From the NCBI RefSeq assembly GCF_028689845.1, contig NZ_JAQVCH010000009.1, positions 1 through 64,000 on the forward strand: DNA of 64,000 nucleotides, read 5' to 3'. How positions within the stretch are numbered: position 1 is the first letter of the stretch; each line of letters starts with the position of its first letter. Positions 25,622 to 34,755 of this stretch are shown here, in pieces. The position numbers were made by a program, and so were the translations under genes. The DNA is from Flavobacterium sp. Its GTDB lineage: Bacteria; Bacteroidota; Bacteroidia; Flavobacteriales; Flavobacteriaceae. Below the pieces are notes generated by a model. That model worked only from the letters and a program-made list of their open reading frames with translations. It did no database searches and was not told the origin of the DNA.

Positions 25622-25705
25622 AAATTTTTATTCCTATTTAAAAGGAATTTAGGAGATATTTTTGAATATTTTGAAAAGACACTATTTAAATCTCGTAAAT
25701 CGAGT

Positions 25706-25713
25706 TACTTTTG
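25706..25713 (+). promoter_or_regulatory. -7 element of recF
   Basis: TACTTTTG is a perfect TAnnTTTG. It lies inside the upstream extension of the recF frame and places the transcript start near 25718, so translation must begin further downstream (TTG at 25761). Confidence 0.6.
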
Positions 25714-25760
25714 TATTCTATTTTCTATCAATATTACAACACCAACAAATACGACACACC

Positions 25761-26840
25761 TTGTTTTTAAAGCGAATTTCACTTTTTAATTATAAAAATT
25801 TTTCTGAAACACAATTTGAATTTGATTCTAAAATCAATTGTTTTGTGGGAAGAAATGGCGTGGGAAAAACCAATGTTTTAGATGCCATTTATCATTTAGC
25901 TTACGGAAAAAGCTATTTTAATCCGTTGGCAATTCAAAATATCAAACATGGTGAAGATTTTTTTGTAGTAGAAGGCGACTTTGAAAAAAATGAACGGGAA
26001 GAGCAAATTGTATGCAGTTTAAAAAAAGGATTTAAGAAAATGTTGAAACGCAACGGTAAAGCGTATGATAAGTTTTCTGAACATTTAGGACTGATTCCGC
26101 TTGTAATTATTTCTCCTGCCGATAACGATTTAATTATTGAAGGAAGTGAAACCAGACGTAAATTTATGGATAGTGTTATTTCTCAATTGGATTTAACCTA
26201 TTTAAATTTCCTTATTAAATATCAAAAAATTATTATTCAACGCAATGCCTTATTGAAATATTTTGCGTTAAATCAAACGTTTGATAATGATACCTTACAG
26301 ATTTATAATGAGCAATTACAGGAGATAGGACAAACAATTTTTGAAAAAAGAAAAGAGTTTATTGAAGCTTTTTTACCTATTTTTAACAAGCACCATCATG
26401 CCATTACAAATTCGGCAGAACAAGTGAATTTAATTTACCAAAGTCAGCTGTTCGACAAACCTTTAATTGACCTTTTTGAGGATAATCTGGCAAAAGACAA
26501 AGCCCTGCAATACACCTCTGTGGGAATTCACAAAGATGATTTATCTTTTGAAATCGATGCGTTTCCCATCAAAAAATTTGGTTCACAAGGACAACAAAAG
26601 TCTTTTTTAATTGCTTTAAAATTAGCTCAATTCGAATTTTTAAAGAAAAAAAGTGGCCAGAAACCCGTTTTGCTTTTTGATGATATTTTTGATAAATTAG
26701 ATGAATTTCGCGTAAGCAAAATTGTAGAAATGGTTAACCACGAAGAGTTTGGCCAACTTTTTATTTCGGATACTCATCCAGAAAGAACAGAACAAATTGT
26801 GAAATCGACTCACCAGAGTTACAAAATATTTAAATTATGA
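25761..26840 (+). CDS. recF: DNA replication and repair protein RecF
   Basis: The frame is open from 25662, but the start is placed at TTG 25761. The protein then begins with the family N-terminus [12 protein letters not shown] and has 359 residues, and a -7 promoter element at 25706-25713 would otherwise lie inside the gene. RecF is an SMC-like ABC ATPase. It has Walker [10 protein letters not shown] (about 31-39), the signature GSQGQQKS near the C-terminal third, and Walker [14 protein letters not shown]. It helps load RecA at gaps. It overlaps the DUF2461 gene by 4 bases (ATGA). Confidence 0.93.
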   Translation: MFLKRISLFNYKNFSETQFEFDSKINCFVGRNGVGKTNVLDAIYHLAYGKSYFNPLAIQNIKHGEDFFVVEGDFEKNEREEQIVCSLKKGFKKMLKRNGKAYDKFSEHLGLIPLVIISPADNDLIIEGSETRRKFMDSVISQLDLTYLNFLIKYQKIIIQRNALLKYFALNQTFDNDTLQIYNEQLQEIGQTIFEKRKEFIEAFLPIFNKHHHAITNSAEQVNLIYQSQLFDKPLIDLFEDNLAKDKALQYTSVGIHKDDLSFEIDAFPIKKFGSQGQQKSFLIALKLAQFEFLKKKSGQKPVLLFDDIFDKLDEFRVSKIVEMVNHEEFGQLFISDTHPERTEQIVKSTHQSYKIFKL

Positions 26841-27511
26841 TGCAAGTCAAAACACTTCATTTTTTAGAAGAGTTAAAAAATAACAATCAAAAAGAGTGGT
26901 TTCATGAGCACAAAAAAGAGTATGACCTTTTCAAAAAAGAATACCATGGTTTAATAGCTGCTTTGCTACAAGAAATGAAAGCACTTGACCATTCACTCGA
27001 ACCTTTAGAAATAAAACATTGCACTTTTCGAATCAACCGCGACATTCGCTTTTCTAAAGACAAATCGCCATATAAAACCAATATGGGCATTTGGTTGTCG
27101 ACCGATAAAAACAAAAAAAATGCTCCGGGTTATTATCTTCATTATGAAAAAGGAAAAAGCTTTATTGCCGGTGGCGTTTATTGTCCTGAAACGGAAGATT
27201 TGAAAAAAATTCGCAAAGAAATTGCTTTTTTTCAAGAAGATTTAGAAGAAATATTAGAAAATACAATATTCAAAAAAGTGTATGGCGAATTAGATCGGGA
27301 AGCACAGAATGTATTGAAAAAAGCACCCAAAGATTATGAGCCTACTCATCCTGCTATTGAACATTTAAAATTAAAAAGTTTTACGGCTACGCATGCGATA
27401 GAAGACACTATTTTTACCGATACCGATTTTGCAAAAAAAATAGCACAAAAATTAATCCTCTTAAAACCATTGAACGTATTTTTGAACCGTGCAATGGAAA
27501 CAATTGACTAA
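26837..27511 (+). CDS. DUF2461 family protein
   Basis: The 224-residue protein matches DUF2461 (TIGR02453). It starts with [24 protein letters not shown] (in part), then [21 protein letters not shown] and [18 protein letters not shown], with conserved Arg, Lys and Tyr residues. The family's function is unknown. No signal peptide or membrane helix is present, so it should be cytosolic. Its start overlaps the recF stop by 4 bases. Its end comes 13 bases before the preferred murB start. Confidence 0.88.
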   Translation: MMQVKTLHFLEELKNNNQKEWFHEHKKEYDLFKKEYHGLIAALLQEMKALDHSLEPLEIKHCTFRINRDIRFSKDKSPYKTNMGIWLSTDKNKKNAPGYYLHYEKGKSFIAGGVYCPETEDLKKIRKEIAFFQEDLEEILENTIFKKVYGELDREAQNVLKKAPKDYEPTHPAIEHLKLKSFTATHAIEDTIFTDTDFAKKIAQKLILLKPLNVFLNRAMETID

Positions 27512-27524
27512 CGACATAAATCTC

Positions 27525-28538
27525 ATGGAAATTCTAGAAAATTTTTCATTAAAAAACTACAATACGTTTGGTATAGAAGCAAAAGCGAAAGCCTTTGTTG
27601 CTGTTCAAACAGAAGCAGAATTGGTAGCTGTGTTAAAAAAATACGCTCAAAAAGAGAAATTCATTTTGGGCGGAGGCAGCAACATGTTACTCACACAAGA
27701 CCTCAACGCTTTAGTAATTCATATTGATTTAAAAGGAAAAAAAATTATCGCTCAAAATGACGATTTTACTTGGGTGCAAAGTCAAGCTGGAGAAAATTGG
27801 CATGAATTTGTTTTATGGACATTGGAGCAAAATCTAGGTGGTTTAGAAAATTTATCCTTAATTCCAGGAAATGTTGGCACCACACCAATCCAAAATATTG
27901 GTGCGTATGGCGTAGAAATCAAAGATACTTTTGAATCTTGTGAAGCAATTGAAATTGAAACACAAGAAAAAGTAAAATTCACTAATCCAGAATGTCAATT
28001 TGCTTACCGCGAAAGTGTTTTTAAAAACGAAGTGAAAGACCAATTTGTCATTACCTCAGTGACTTTTAAATTGACCAACAGGAATCACAAACTCACGACT
28101 TCTTACGGAGCAATTGAAGCCGAATTAGCTTTGCAACAAATTACAAACCCAACTGTAAAAAACGTGAGCGATGCGGTGATTGCCATCCGACAAAGTAAAT
28201 TGCCAGATCCTAAAGAGTTAGGAAATAGTGGAAGTTTTTTTAAAAATCCAATAATTTCAAAGCAAGATTTTGAAGGAATTCAACAAAAATTTCCATTAAT
28301 GCCTTTTTATGAAATTTCGGAAACCGAAGTAAAAGTCCCAGCGGGATGGCTGATAGAGCAAGCGGGTTTTAAAGGAAAACGGTTTGGTGATGCGGGAATT
28401 CATAAAAACCAAGCTTTGGTTTTGGTTAATTATGGACAAGCAACTGGACAAGAAATTTTGGAAGTTGCGAAAACGATTCAAAAGACAATCACGGCACTTT
28501 ATGGTATTTCGATAGAAACGGAAGTGAATATAATTTAA
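27525..28538 (+). CDS. murB: UDP-N-acetylenolpyruvoylglucosamine reductase MurB
   Basis: The frame is open from a GTG at 27489 inside the DUF2461 gene, but the ATG at 27525 gives the family N-terminus (MEILENFSLKNYNTFGIEA) and 337 residues, a normal length. FAD-binding motifs are visible: FILGGGSNMLLT and LSLIPGNVGTTPIQNIGAYG (parts). The catalytic Ser lies in ELGNSGSFFKNP, and VPAGWLIEQAGFKG is near the C-terminus. It is a type I MurB (E. coli-like). It reduces the enolpyruvyl group with NADPH to make UDP-MurNAc for peptidoglycan in the cytoplasm. Confidence 0.94.
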   Translation: MEILENFSLKNYNTFGIEAKAKAFVAVQTEAELVAVLKKYAQKEKFILGGGSNMLLTQDLNALVIHIDLKGKKIIAQNDDFTWVQSQAGENWHEFVLWTLEQNLGGLENLSLIPGNVGTTPIQNIGAYGVEIKDTFESCEAIEIETQEKVKFTNPECQFAYRESVFKNEVKDQFVITSVTFKLTNRNHKLTTSYGAIEAELALQQITNPTVKNVSDAVIAIRQSKLPDPKELGNSGSFFKNPIISKQDFEGIQQKFPLMPFYEISETEVKVPAGWLIEQAGFKGKRFGDAGIHKNQALVLVNYGQATGQEILEVAKTIQKTITALYGISIETEVNII

Positions 28539-28605
28539 TTTTGAATAACAAGACAAACTGTTAAATTTCATCTTAATAAGACTGCTTTAAATCAACTCTT
28601 TTTTG

Positions 28606-28613
28606 TACCTTTG
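28606..28613 (+). promoter_or_regulatory. -7 element of the 28637-30503 unit
   Basis: TACCTTTG is a perfect TAnnTTTG, 23 bases before the ATG at 28637. No clear TTTG at -33. Confidence 0.6.
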
Positions 28614-28636
28614 CGTACTGAAAAATACATGCAAAA

Positions 28637-28840
28637 ATGAAATTGATATTACTTACAATTGGACTTCTAGCAGTTGCATTTGCTGGAATTGCTATTAAAA
28701 TTTGGCTTAAAAAGGACGGCAAGTTTTCGGGAACTTGTGCCAGTCAAAGTCCGTTTTTAAATAAAGATGGTGATAATTGTGGCTATTGTGGAAAAACCCC
28801 TGAGCAAATGAAAGATTGTTCAGAACCTACTCAATCCTAA
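28637..28840 (+). CDS. Small membrane-anchored cysteine-containing protein
   Basis: The 67-residue protein has an N-terminal membrane helix (LILLTIGLLAVAFAGIAIKIW, in part) and a short polar domain with four cysteines (GTCASQSP, NCGYCGKTP, KDCSEP). The spacing C-x(16)-C-x2-C-x(9)-C could hold a metal or disulfides. It is common in flavobacteria, where it is labelled only as a membrane or secreted protein. It has its own promoter and precedes the glycosyltransferase by 14 bases. Function unknown. Confidence 0.72.
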   Translation: MKLILLTIGLLAVAFAGIAIKIWLKKDGKFSGTCASQSPFLNKDGDNCGYCGKTPEQMKDCSEPTQS

Positions 28841-28854
28841 TTTAATTCATCACG

Positions 28855-29961
28855 ATGTTCGACCTTTTATTTTATAGTTTGATTGGAGTAGTTTTCATTC
28901 AATTACTCTATTATGTAGCAGTTTTTGGTAATTTTTCTTTTTCAAAAGTGGTCAAAACCAATCCGAAAAGAATTCCAATTTCTGTGATTGTCTGTGCTAA
29001 AAATGAAGCAGAAAACATCAAAAAATTTGTTCCTCTTTTATTAGAACAAGATTATCCTGAATATGAAATTGTCTTGATTGACGACTCTTCCACCGATGAA
29101 ACATTAGATTTATTAGAAGAATTTGAAAAGCAAAATTCTCGTATCAAATTAGTAAAAGTAGTTAATAATGAAGCCTTTTGGGGAAACAAAAAATTTGCTT
29201 TAACCCTTGGAATCAAAGCCGCCAAATACGAATATCTCTTATTTACGGATGCTGATTGTTATCCGAATTCCAACAATTGGATTAAAGAAATGAGCTCGCA
29301 ATTTACCATGAAAAAATCCATCGTTTTAGGATACGGAGCTTATGAAAAAATACCCCATTCGTTTTTAAATAAACTCATTCGTTTTGAAACCTTATTGACT
29401 GCCACACAATATTTTGGATGGGCAAAAACCGGAAAACCGTATATGGGTGTTGGCCGAAATTTAGCCTACAAAAGAGAAGTGTTTTTTAATGTAAATGGTT
29501 TTATTGACCATATAAAATTGCGGTCGGGTGACGATGATTTATTTATTAATCAAGCCTCCAACAAAGAAAACACAACAATTTGTTTTTCAAAAGATAGTTT
29601 TACCTATTCGATGCCAAAAACCTCTTTTGCAGCTTGGTTTACACAAAAACGCCGTCATGTTTCTACCGCAACCTATTATAAGTCGTTTGATCGCATGCAA
29701 CTAGGACTCTTTTTCCTATCGCAATTCACCTTTATCATGCTTTCCATTATTTTGTTAATTAGTCAATTTCAATGGCTTTTCGTGTTGGGAATCATCGCAG
29801 TTCGGTATGCATTTGCTTGGACATCGATGGGATTTGCTGCGAGTAAATTGAACGAAAAAGATACTATTTACTGGTTTCCAATTATGGAAATCGCATTGCT
29901 TTTCACGCATTTAAATGTGTTTTTCACTAATCTATTTTCAAAACCGGTGCATTGGAAGTAA
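28855..29961 (+). CDS. Membrane glycosyltransferase, family 2
   Basis: The 368-residue protein has an N-terminal membrane helix (LLFYSLIGVVFIQLLYYVAVF, in part), then a GT-A domain of family 2: ISVIVCAKNEAENI, IVLIDDSSTDET, LLFTDADCYP (DxD-type metal site), GDDDLF and the QKRRH region. Two or three C-terminal helices follow. The layout is that of processive or polyprenol-linked transferases. The acceptor is unknown; a role in cell-wall or lipid-linked glycan is a guess. The ECF sigma gene overlaps its last 10 bases. Confidence 0.87.
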   Translation: MFDLLFYSLIGVVFIQLLYYVAVFGNFSFSKVVKTNPKRIPISVIVCAKNEAENIKKFVPLLLEQDYPEYEIVLIDDSSTDETLDLLEEFEKQNSRIKLVKVVNNEAFWGNKKFALTLGIKAAKYEYLLFTDADCYPNSNNWIKEMSSQFTMKKSIVLGYGAYEKIPHSFLNKLIRFETLLTATQYFGWAKTGKPYMGVGRNLAYKREVFFNVNGFIDHIKLRSGDDDLFINQASNKENTTICFSKDSFTYSMPKTSFAAWFTQKRRHVSTATYYKSFDRMQLGLFFLSQFTFIMLSIILLISQFQWLFVLGIIAVRYAFAWTSMGFAASKLNEKDTIYWFPIMEIALLFTHLNVFFTNLFSKPVHWK

Positions 29962-30503
29962 CTAAAATAATTGAAAAAGCCATTACAGGCGACCAAGTTG
30001 CCTTTACTTCTTTATTGGACAAGTATTGGAATGAGGTCTATGGATTTATGCTTAAACGTACTGAAAATGAAACCGATGCCGAAGACATTACCATTGAAAC
30101 CTTTGCAAAAGCGTTTGACAAAATTGCGAGCTACAATCCAGAATATCAATTCAACACTTGGTTAATTGCTATTGCTAAAAACGTGCATATTGACATGCTT
30201 CGGAAAAAGAAAATTTCTTTTTTTGTCGAACTTAACGATGAAGAAAATCAACACGCCTATACCATTGCAGACACAACCCCTTCTGCAGAAGACAAACTCA
30301 TCACCGAGCAAAATCTTTCGCGTTTGCTTCGCTACATCAAAGAATTAAAGCCACATTATCAAGAAGTGATACAGCTCCGTTATTTTCAAGAATTAACTTA
30401 TCAAGAAATTGCAGAACAAGTCCATGAACCGCTGAGCAATGTAAAAATTAAGCTGCTTCGAGCAAAAAAATTATTAGCCGCCATTATTCAAGGCAAAAAA
30501 TAA
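29952..30503 (+). CDS. ECF-type RNA polymerase sigma factor
   Basis: The 183-residue protein starts at a TTG that overlaps the end of the glycosyltransferase gene. Region 2 is clear (VYGFMLKRTENETDAEDITIETFAKA in parts; NTWLIAIAKNVHIDMLRKKK) and region 4 holds the helix-turn-helix (VIQLRYFQELTYQEIAEQVHEPLSNVK in parts). It should redirect RNA polymerase to a special promoter set. No anti-sigma factor gene is adjacent: 113 bases of non-coding sequence follow, then lipA. The linked membrane glycosyltransferase suggests an envelope-related role, but that is inference. Confidence 0.88.
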   Translation: MEVTKIIEKAITGDQVAFTSLLDKYWNEVYGFMLKRTENETDAEDITIETFAKAFDKIASYNPEYQFNTWLIAIAKNVHIDMLRKKKISFFVELNDEENQHAYTIADTTPSAEDKLITEQNLSRLLRYIKELKPHYQEVIQLRYFQELTYQEIAEQVHEPLSNVKIKLLRAKKLLAAIIQGKK

Positions 30504-30588
30504 TTTCTTTCTCGTTTTATACTGAAGTGCTCCTTTTGCCCTAATTTTTTTTTGATTTAATCAGTACGGCTGTTTCATTAATCTTTAT

Positions 30589-30596
30589 TACCTTTG
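30589..30596 (+). promoter_or_regulatory. -7 element of lipA
   Basis: TACCTTTG (TAnnTTTG) lies 20 bases before the lipA ATG at 30617. The -33 region has no good TTTG. Confidence 0.6.
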
Positions 30597-30616
30597 TTTT
30601 TCATAAAAATTGCACC

Positions 30617-31489
30617 ATGAATACTGTTTTAGAAACCGTTCAACCGCCAATTGGAAAGCCAAAATGGTTACGTGTTAAACTACCAACCGGAAAAAAATAT
30701 ACTGAACTTCGCGGTTTGGTAGACAAATACAGTTTAAACACCATTTGCACTGCGGGCAGTTGCCCAAATATGGGCGAATGTTGGGGAGAAGGAACGGCAA
30801 CCTTTATGATTTTAGGTAATATTTGTACGCGTTCTTGCGGTTTCTGTGGCGTAAAAACAGGACGTCCTGAAACGGTAGATTGGGATGAGCCTGAGAAAGT
30901 AGCTCGTTCTATCAAAATTATGAACATCAAACATGCCGTAATCACGAGTGTGGACCGGGATGATTTAAAAGACATGGGTTCTATCATTTGGATTGAAACC
31001 ATTGAAGCGATTAGACGAATGAATCCAGAAACGACTTTGGAGACCTTAATTCCAGATTTTCAAGGAAACGAACGTAACATCGACCGAATTATTGAAGCTA
31101 ATCCTGAAGTGGTTTCGCATAATATTGAAACCGTGCGTCGACTAACGCGTGAAGTCCGCATTCAGGCAAAATACGATAGAAGTTTAGAAGTCTTGCGTTA
31201 CTTAAAAGCACAAGGCATTAAACGAACCAAATCAGGAATCATGCTTGGCTTAGGTGAAACCGAAGACGAAGTGATGGAAACGATGCGAGAACTCCGTGCT
31301 GTAAATGTGGATATTGTGACCATTGGTCAATACTTGCAACCGAGCAAGAAACATTTGCCCGTGAAAGAGTTTATTACGCCTGAACAGTTTAAGAAATATG
31401 AAGTATTCGGCAAAGAACTTGGTTTTAGACACGTGGAAAGTGGTGCCTTAGTGCGTTCTTCTTATCATGCTCAAAAACATATTTTGTAG
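30617..31489 (+). CDS. lipA: Lipoyl synthase LipA
   Basis: The 290-residue radical-SAM enzyme has both cluster motifs: the auxiliary cluster set [12 protein letters not shown] (Cx4Cx5C) and the radical-[11 protein letters not shown] (Cx3Cx2C). The C-terminal serine motif region RSSYHA is also present. It inserts two sulfur atoms into octanoyl chains on carrier domains of 2-oxoacid dehydrogenases and the glycine cleavage H protein. Length is normal. A promoter element lies 20 bases upstream, and gap follows 15 bases downstream, so the two may be co-transcribed. Confidence 0.96.
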   Translation: MNTVLETVQPPIGKPKWLRVKLPTGKKYTELRGLVDKYSLNTICTAGSCPNMGECWGEGTATFMILGNICTRSCGFCGVKTGRPETVDWDEPEKVARSIKIMNIKHAVITSVDRDDLKDMGSIIWIETIEAIRRMNPETTLETLIPDFQGNERNIDRIIEANPEVVSHNIETVRRLTREVRIQAKYDRSLEVLRYLKAQGIKRTKSGIMLGLGETEDEVMETMRELRAVNVDIVTIGQYLQPSKKHLPVKEFITPEQFKKYEVFGKELGFRHVESGALVRSSYHAQKHIL

Positions 31490-31504
31490 ATTCACTATAA
31501 ACAA

Positions 31505-32494
31505 ATGGTAAAAGTAACAATCAATGGTTTTGGTCGCATCGGAAGAAATGTTTTCCGATTATTGTTAAATCATCCCACGATAGAAGTTGTGGCCATCAAT
31601 GATTTATCGGATGCTAAAACGATGGCACACTTATTAAAATATGATAGCATTCACGGAATTTTACCTGAAACCGTTTCCTTTGATGATCATCATCTCATCG
31701 TAAACAAAAAAAAATACCGATTTTATTCTGAAAAAGCGATTGAAAATCTAGATTGGAATGGAATTGATTTTGTCATTGAAGCGACGGGAAAATTTAAAAC
31801 CTACGAAGCGGCTAAGGCTCACCTTAAAGCGGGAGCAAAAAAAGTCATTTTATCTGCTCCACCCGAAGATGATAAAATTAAAACGGTGGTTTTGGGTGTC
31901 AACGAATCTATTTTAGACGGAACGGAATTGATTGTTTCCAATGCGAGTTGTACGACTAACAATGCGGCTCCAATGATAAAAATCATCGATGAACTTTGCG
32001 GCATAGAACAAGCTTATATTACGACGGTTCACTCCTATACCACTGACCAAAGTTTGCATGACCAACCACACAAAGATTTGCGAAGAGCTCGCGGTGCAGC
32101 ACAATCTATCGTGCCTACGACAACTGGAGCGGCAAAAGCATTAACCAAAATTTTTCCGAATTTAGAAGGAAAATTAGGAGGAAGCGGAATTCGCGTTCCC
32201 GTTTCGAATGGTTCTTTAACCGATATTACATGTTATGTATCACGCGAAGCCTCGATTGAAAAAATAAATCAACGTTTTAAGTCAGCTGCCGAAAAAGAAT
32301 TATACGGAATCTTAGCCTATACAGAAGATCCCATTGTTTCTGTTGATATTATTGGCAATTCAAATTCGTGTTTATTTGATGCTCAATTGACTTCTGTTAT
32401 AGATAAAATGGTTAAGGTTGTAGGATGGTATGATAATGAAATTGGTTATTCTTCAAGAATTATCGACTTAATACGGTATATTTCAAATAAATAA
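31505..32494 (+). CDS. gap: Glyceraldehyde-3-phosphate dehydrogenase
   Basis: The 329-residue enzyme shows the NAD motif NGFGRIGRNVFRLL, Asp33 in AINDLSD (suggesting NAD rather than NADP), the catalytic Cys149 in SNASCTTNNAAP, His176-region TTVHSYTTDQ, and the C-terminal WYDNEIGYS. It oxidises glyceraldehyde-3-phosphate in glycolysis or runs in reverse in gluconeogenesis. Flavobacteria often have more than one GAPDH; whether this is the main glycolytic copy cannot be told here. It follows lipA by 15 bases. Confidence 0.95.
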   Translation: MVKVTINGFGRIGRNVFRLLLNHPTIEVVAINDLSDAKTMAHLLKYDSIHGILPETVSFDDHHLIVNKKKYRFYSEKAIENLDWNGIDFVIEATGKFKTYEAAKAHLKAGAKKVILSAPPEDDKIKTVVLGVNESILDGTELIVSNASCTTNNAAPMIKIIDELCGIEQAYITTVHSYTTDQSLHDQPHKDLRRARGAAQSIVPTTTGAAKALTKIFPNLEGKLGGSGIRVPVSNGSLTDITCYVSREASIEKINQRFKSAAEKELYGILAYTEDPIVSVDIIGNSNSCLFDAQLTSVIDKMVKVVGWYDNEIGYSSRIIDLIRYISNK

Positions 32495-32531
32495 TTAAAT
32501 TTATACTTTAATAAAAAGCGTCCCTTCTTTT

Positions 32532-34706
32532 ATGAAGCAATTCCTTGTACTTTTTCTTTTTCTTTCTGTAGCAGTTCATGCTCAAAAAAAAACTAATGCG
32601 ACTGAGCCATTAGACAGCACTAACTATTACATTGAACTGGCCAATTTTCATAAAAAAAACAACAACTTTAGAAGTTCACAAGATTACATCCAAAAAGCCA
32701 TTGAATTTGCCGAAAAGAAACAAGATATTCAAGCACAGGCTGATGCTTATTCATTTTTAGGAAGCGTCTATTTTGAGCTTAAAAAAATTCAAGATGCCAT
32801 ACAAACCTATGACAAAAGCATTCAGTTGTATACCACGCAAAAACCGTCTTCCAATCAGGCGTATGCTTTATATAATCTAGGGGTTTGTTATGTAGAAATC
32901 AAAGATTATTCAAAAGCCGAATATTATTTTAAACAAGCCGAAGATATTTATGAAACGATTGAAATTGCAGAAGCTAAAGAATTAGTAAATCTTCAAAAAG
33001 GAATAGTTTATCGAGCAAAAGGCGAAAATCAATTGGCTTTATCCATCTTTAATACGATAGTTGTAAAACCAGATGAAGAAGACCATTTTAGAACTAAAGC
33101 ACAAGCTTTATATCAGATTGGCCTAATTGAAGCAGAGGGAAATCGTAATAACCTGGCCTTAAACTACATGAATCGAGCAATGGATTTGAGTGTCAAAAAC
33201 AAAAATTATGAACTTCAGGCCAATGTAGCTAAATCCATGAGTGAAGTGTATGAAAAAATGATTGACATTCCCAATTCATTTAAATACATCAAGCAGCATT
33301 TACGCATTCGCGACAGTATCAAAGAAATCAATAGTAAACGCGTTGGAACGGAAGACTTTTTAAGCTTTAAACAAGCCGAGCAATTAAAGTCGATAGACCA
33401 AATGAATCGGGAAAACAAGGAACAACAGCGTGCCAATAAATTCTCTAAACTAATTAGTATTTTGAGTATTGCCTTGATTTCAATCTTGTCTTTATTGAGT
33501 TTGTCGTTGTATAAAAACAACATTATTCGAAGTCAATCAAACAAACAACTGCAAGATAAAAATCAAGAATTACAAATTTCTAAAGACAAAGCAGAAAAAG
33601 CTTCTAAAGCAAGAGCTGAATTTTTATCGACCGTGAGTCATGAATTGCGAACACCTTTAAATGCCATTAATGGAATTACCCATTTATTGATAGAAGAAAA
33701 TCCGAAAAAATCACAACTGCAATATTTAACGTCTTTAAAATTCTCTGGCGATTATTTATTAACTTTCATCAACGACATTTTAGAAATTAACCGTGTTGAA
33801 AGTGACAACATTGAAGTTGAACAAATCAACCTCAATATCAAACAGTTACTACAAGATATTTTTAATTCCTTTAAAGATTTAGCCAGAAAAAACAACAATG
33901 ATTTTAATATTGAATTGAATGGTGAAATTCCAGAAAATTTAATTGGCGACCCAACCAAACTCTCTCAGATTTTTATTAACCTAATTAACAATGCTTTAAA
34001 ATTCACAAAAGATGGCAAAGTAACAATTACAACTACGGTAATAAAAACAGAAAATGAAATTACTACGCTTCTTTTTGAAATTACGGATACCGGAATTGGT
34101 ATTCCTCCTGAAAAACAACTCTCTATTTTTGAAAGTTTTGCACAAGGTTCGGTTGAAATTAATCGAAAATATGGCGGCACAGGTTTAGGCTTAGCCATTG
34201 TAAAAAGATTAGTGAGTTTATTGGGCGGAAAAATTAAACTAACGAGTTCAGAAGGAATTGGCTCTACTTTTTCATTTATTGTTGATTTTAAACTAGGTCA
34301 ACAAACCATTGTGGACAATAAAAAACAATATGACGAATCGATTTTTGTGGGTAAAAAAGTTTTAGTAGTAGAAGACAACAAAATCAATCAAATGATTACC
34401 AAAAAAATGCTAGAAAATAAAGGTATGGTTTGCGAGTTGATTGATAATGGCGAAAACTCCATTGAAATGGTTCGAAGCACGCCGTATGACTTAATTTTGA
34501 TGGATGTGCATTTACCTGGAATTAACGGAACAGTTGCAACACAAAGAATCAGGGAGTTTAATAAAGTTATTCCTGTAATTGCTTTAACGGCGATATCCTT
34601 AAATGAAAATAGAGAGATGTTACTTTCTTTTGGAATGAATGATGTCGTAACAAAACCATTTAATCCTGATAATTTCTATAAAGTAATTGCTAATCAATTG
34701 GCATAA
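32532..34706 (+). CDS. TPR-containing hybrid histidine kinase
   Basis: The 724-residue protein has a signal peptide (MKQFLVLFLFLSVAVHAQ) and a periplasmic sensor of TPR repeats (about 25-290). A membrane helix follows (about 303-326, SILSIALISILSLLSLSLY), then a coiled coil and HisKA with His370 (STVSHELRTPLNAI). The HATPase has the N, G1 and G2 boxes (NLINNALKFTKDG, DTGIGIP, GGTGLGLAI). The C-terminal receiver has Asp658 (LILMDVHLPG). It should sense an external cue and relay phosphate through its own receiver; no HPt or partner regulator lies nearby. A bidirectional terminator follows at 34705-34744. Confidence 0.93.
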   Translation: MKQFLVLFLFLSVAVHAQKKTNATEPLDSTNYYIELANFHKKNNNFRSSQDYIQKAIEFAEKKQDIQAQADAYSFLGSVYFELKKIQDAIQTYDKSIQLYTTQKPSSNQAYALYNLGVCYVEIKDYSKAEYYFKQAEDIYETIEIAEAKELVNLQKGIVYRAKGENQLALSIFNTIVVKPDEEDHFRTKAQALYQIGLIEAEGNRNNLALNYMNRAMDLSVKNKNYELQANVAKSMSEVYEKMIDIPNSFKYIKQHLRIRDSIKEINSKRVGTEDFLSFKQAEQLKSIDQMNRENKEQQRANKFSKLISILSIALISILSLLSLSLYKNNIIRSQSNKQLQDKNQELQISKDKAEKASKARAEFLSTVSHELRTPLNAINGITHLLIEENPKKSQLQYLTSLKFSGDYLLTFINDILEINRVESDNIEVEQINLNIKQLLQDIFNSFKDLARKNNNDFNIELNGEIPENLIGDPTKLSQIFINLINNALKFTKDGKVTITTTVIKTENEITTLLFEITDTGIGIPPEKQLSIFESFAQGSVEINRKYGGTGLGLAIVKRLVSLLGGKIKLTSSEGIGSTFSFIVDFKLGQQTIVDNKKQYDESIFVGKKVLVVEDNKINQMITKKMLENKGMVCELIDNGENSIEMVRSTPYDLILMDVHLPGINGTVATQRIREFNKVIPVIALTAISLNENREMLLSFGMNDVVTKPFNPDNFYKVIANQLA

Positions 34707-34744
34707 AAAAACACTTGAAATTCAATCATCGCAAGTGTTTTTTA
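34705..34744. terminator. Bidirectional terminator between convergent genes
   Basis: AAAAAACACTTG pairs with CAAGTGTTTTTT around a 14-base loop. The A and T flanks let it serve both the hybrid kinase gene and the convergent punA gene. Confidence 0.9.
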
Positions 34745-34755
34745 TTCGTTTTTTT

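Noticed and set aside
27489..27524. GTG start of murB inside the DUF2461 gene
   Set aside because: It adds 12 residues not expected in MurB; ATG 27525 gives the usual N-terminus and length.
31427..31440. parS-like sequence GACACGTGGAAAG in lipA
   Set aside because: It keeps the CACGTG core but lacks the symmetric flanks of parS and lies in a conserved coding region; similar cores occur by chance elsewhere (for example near 63460).
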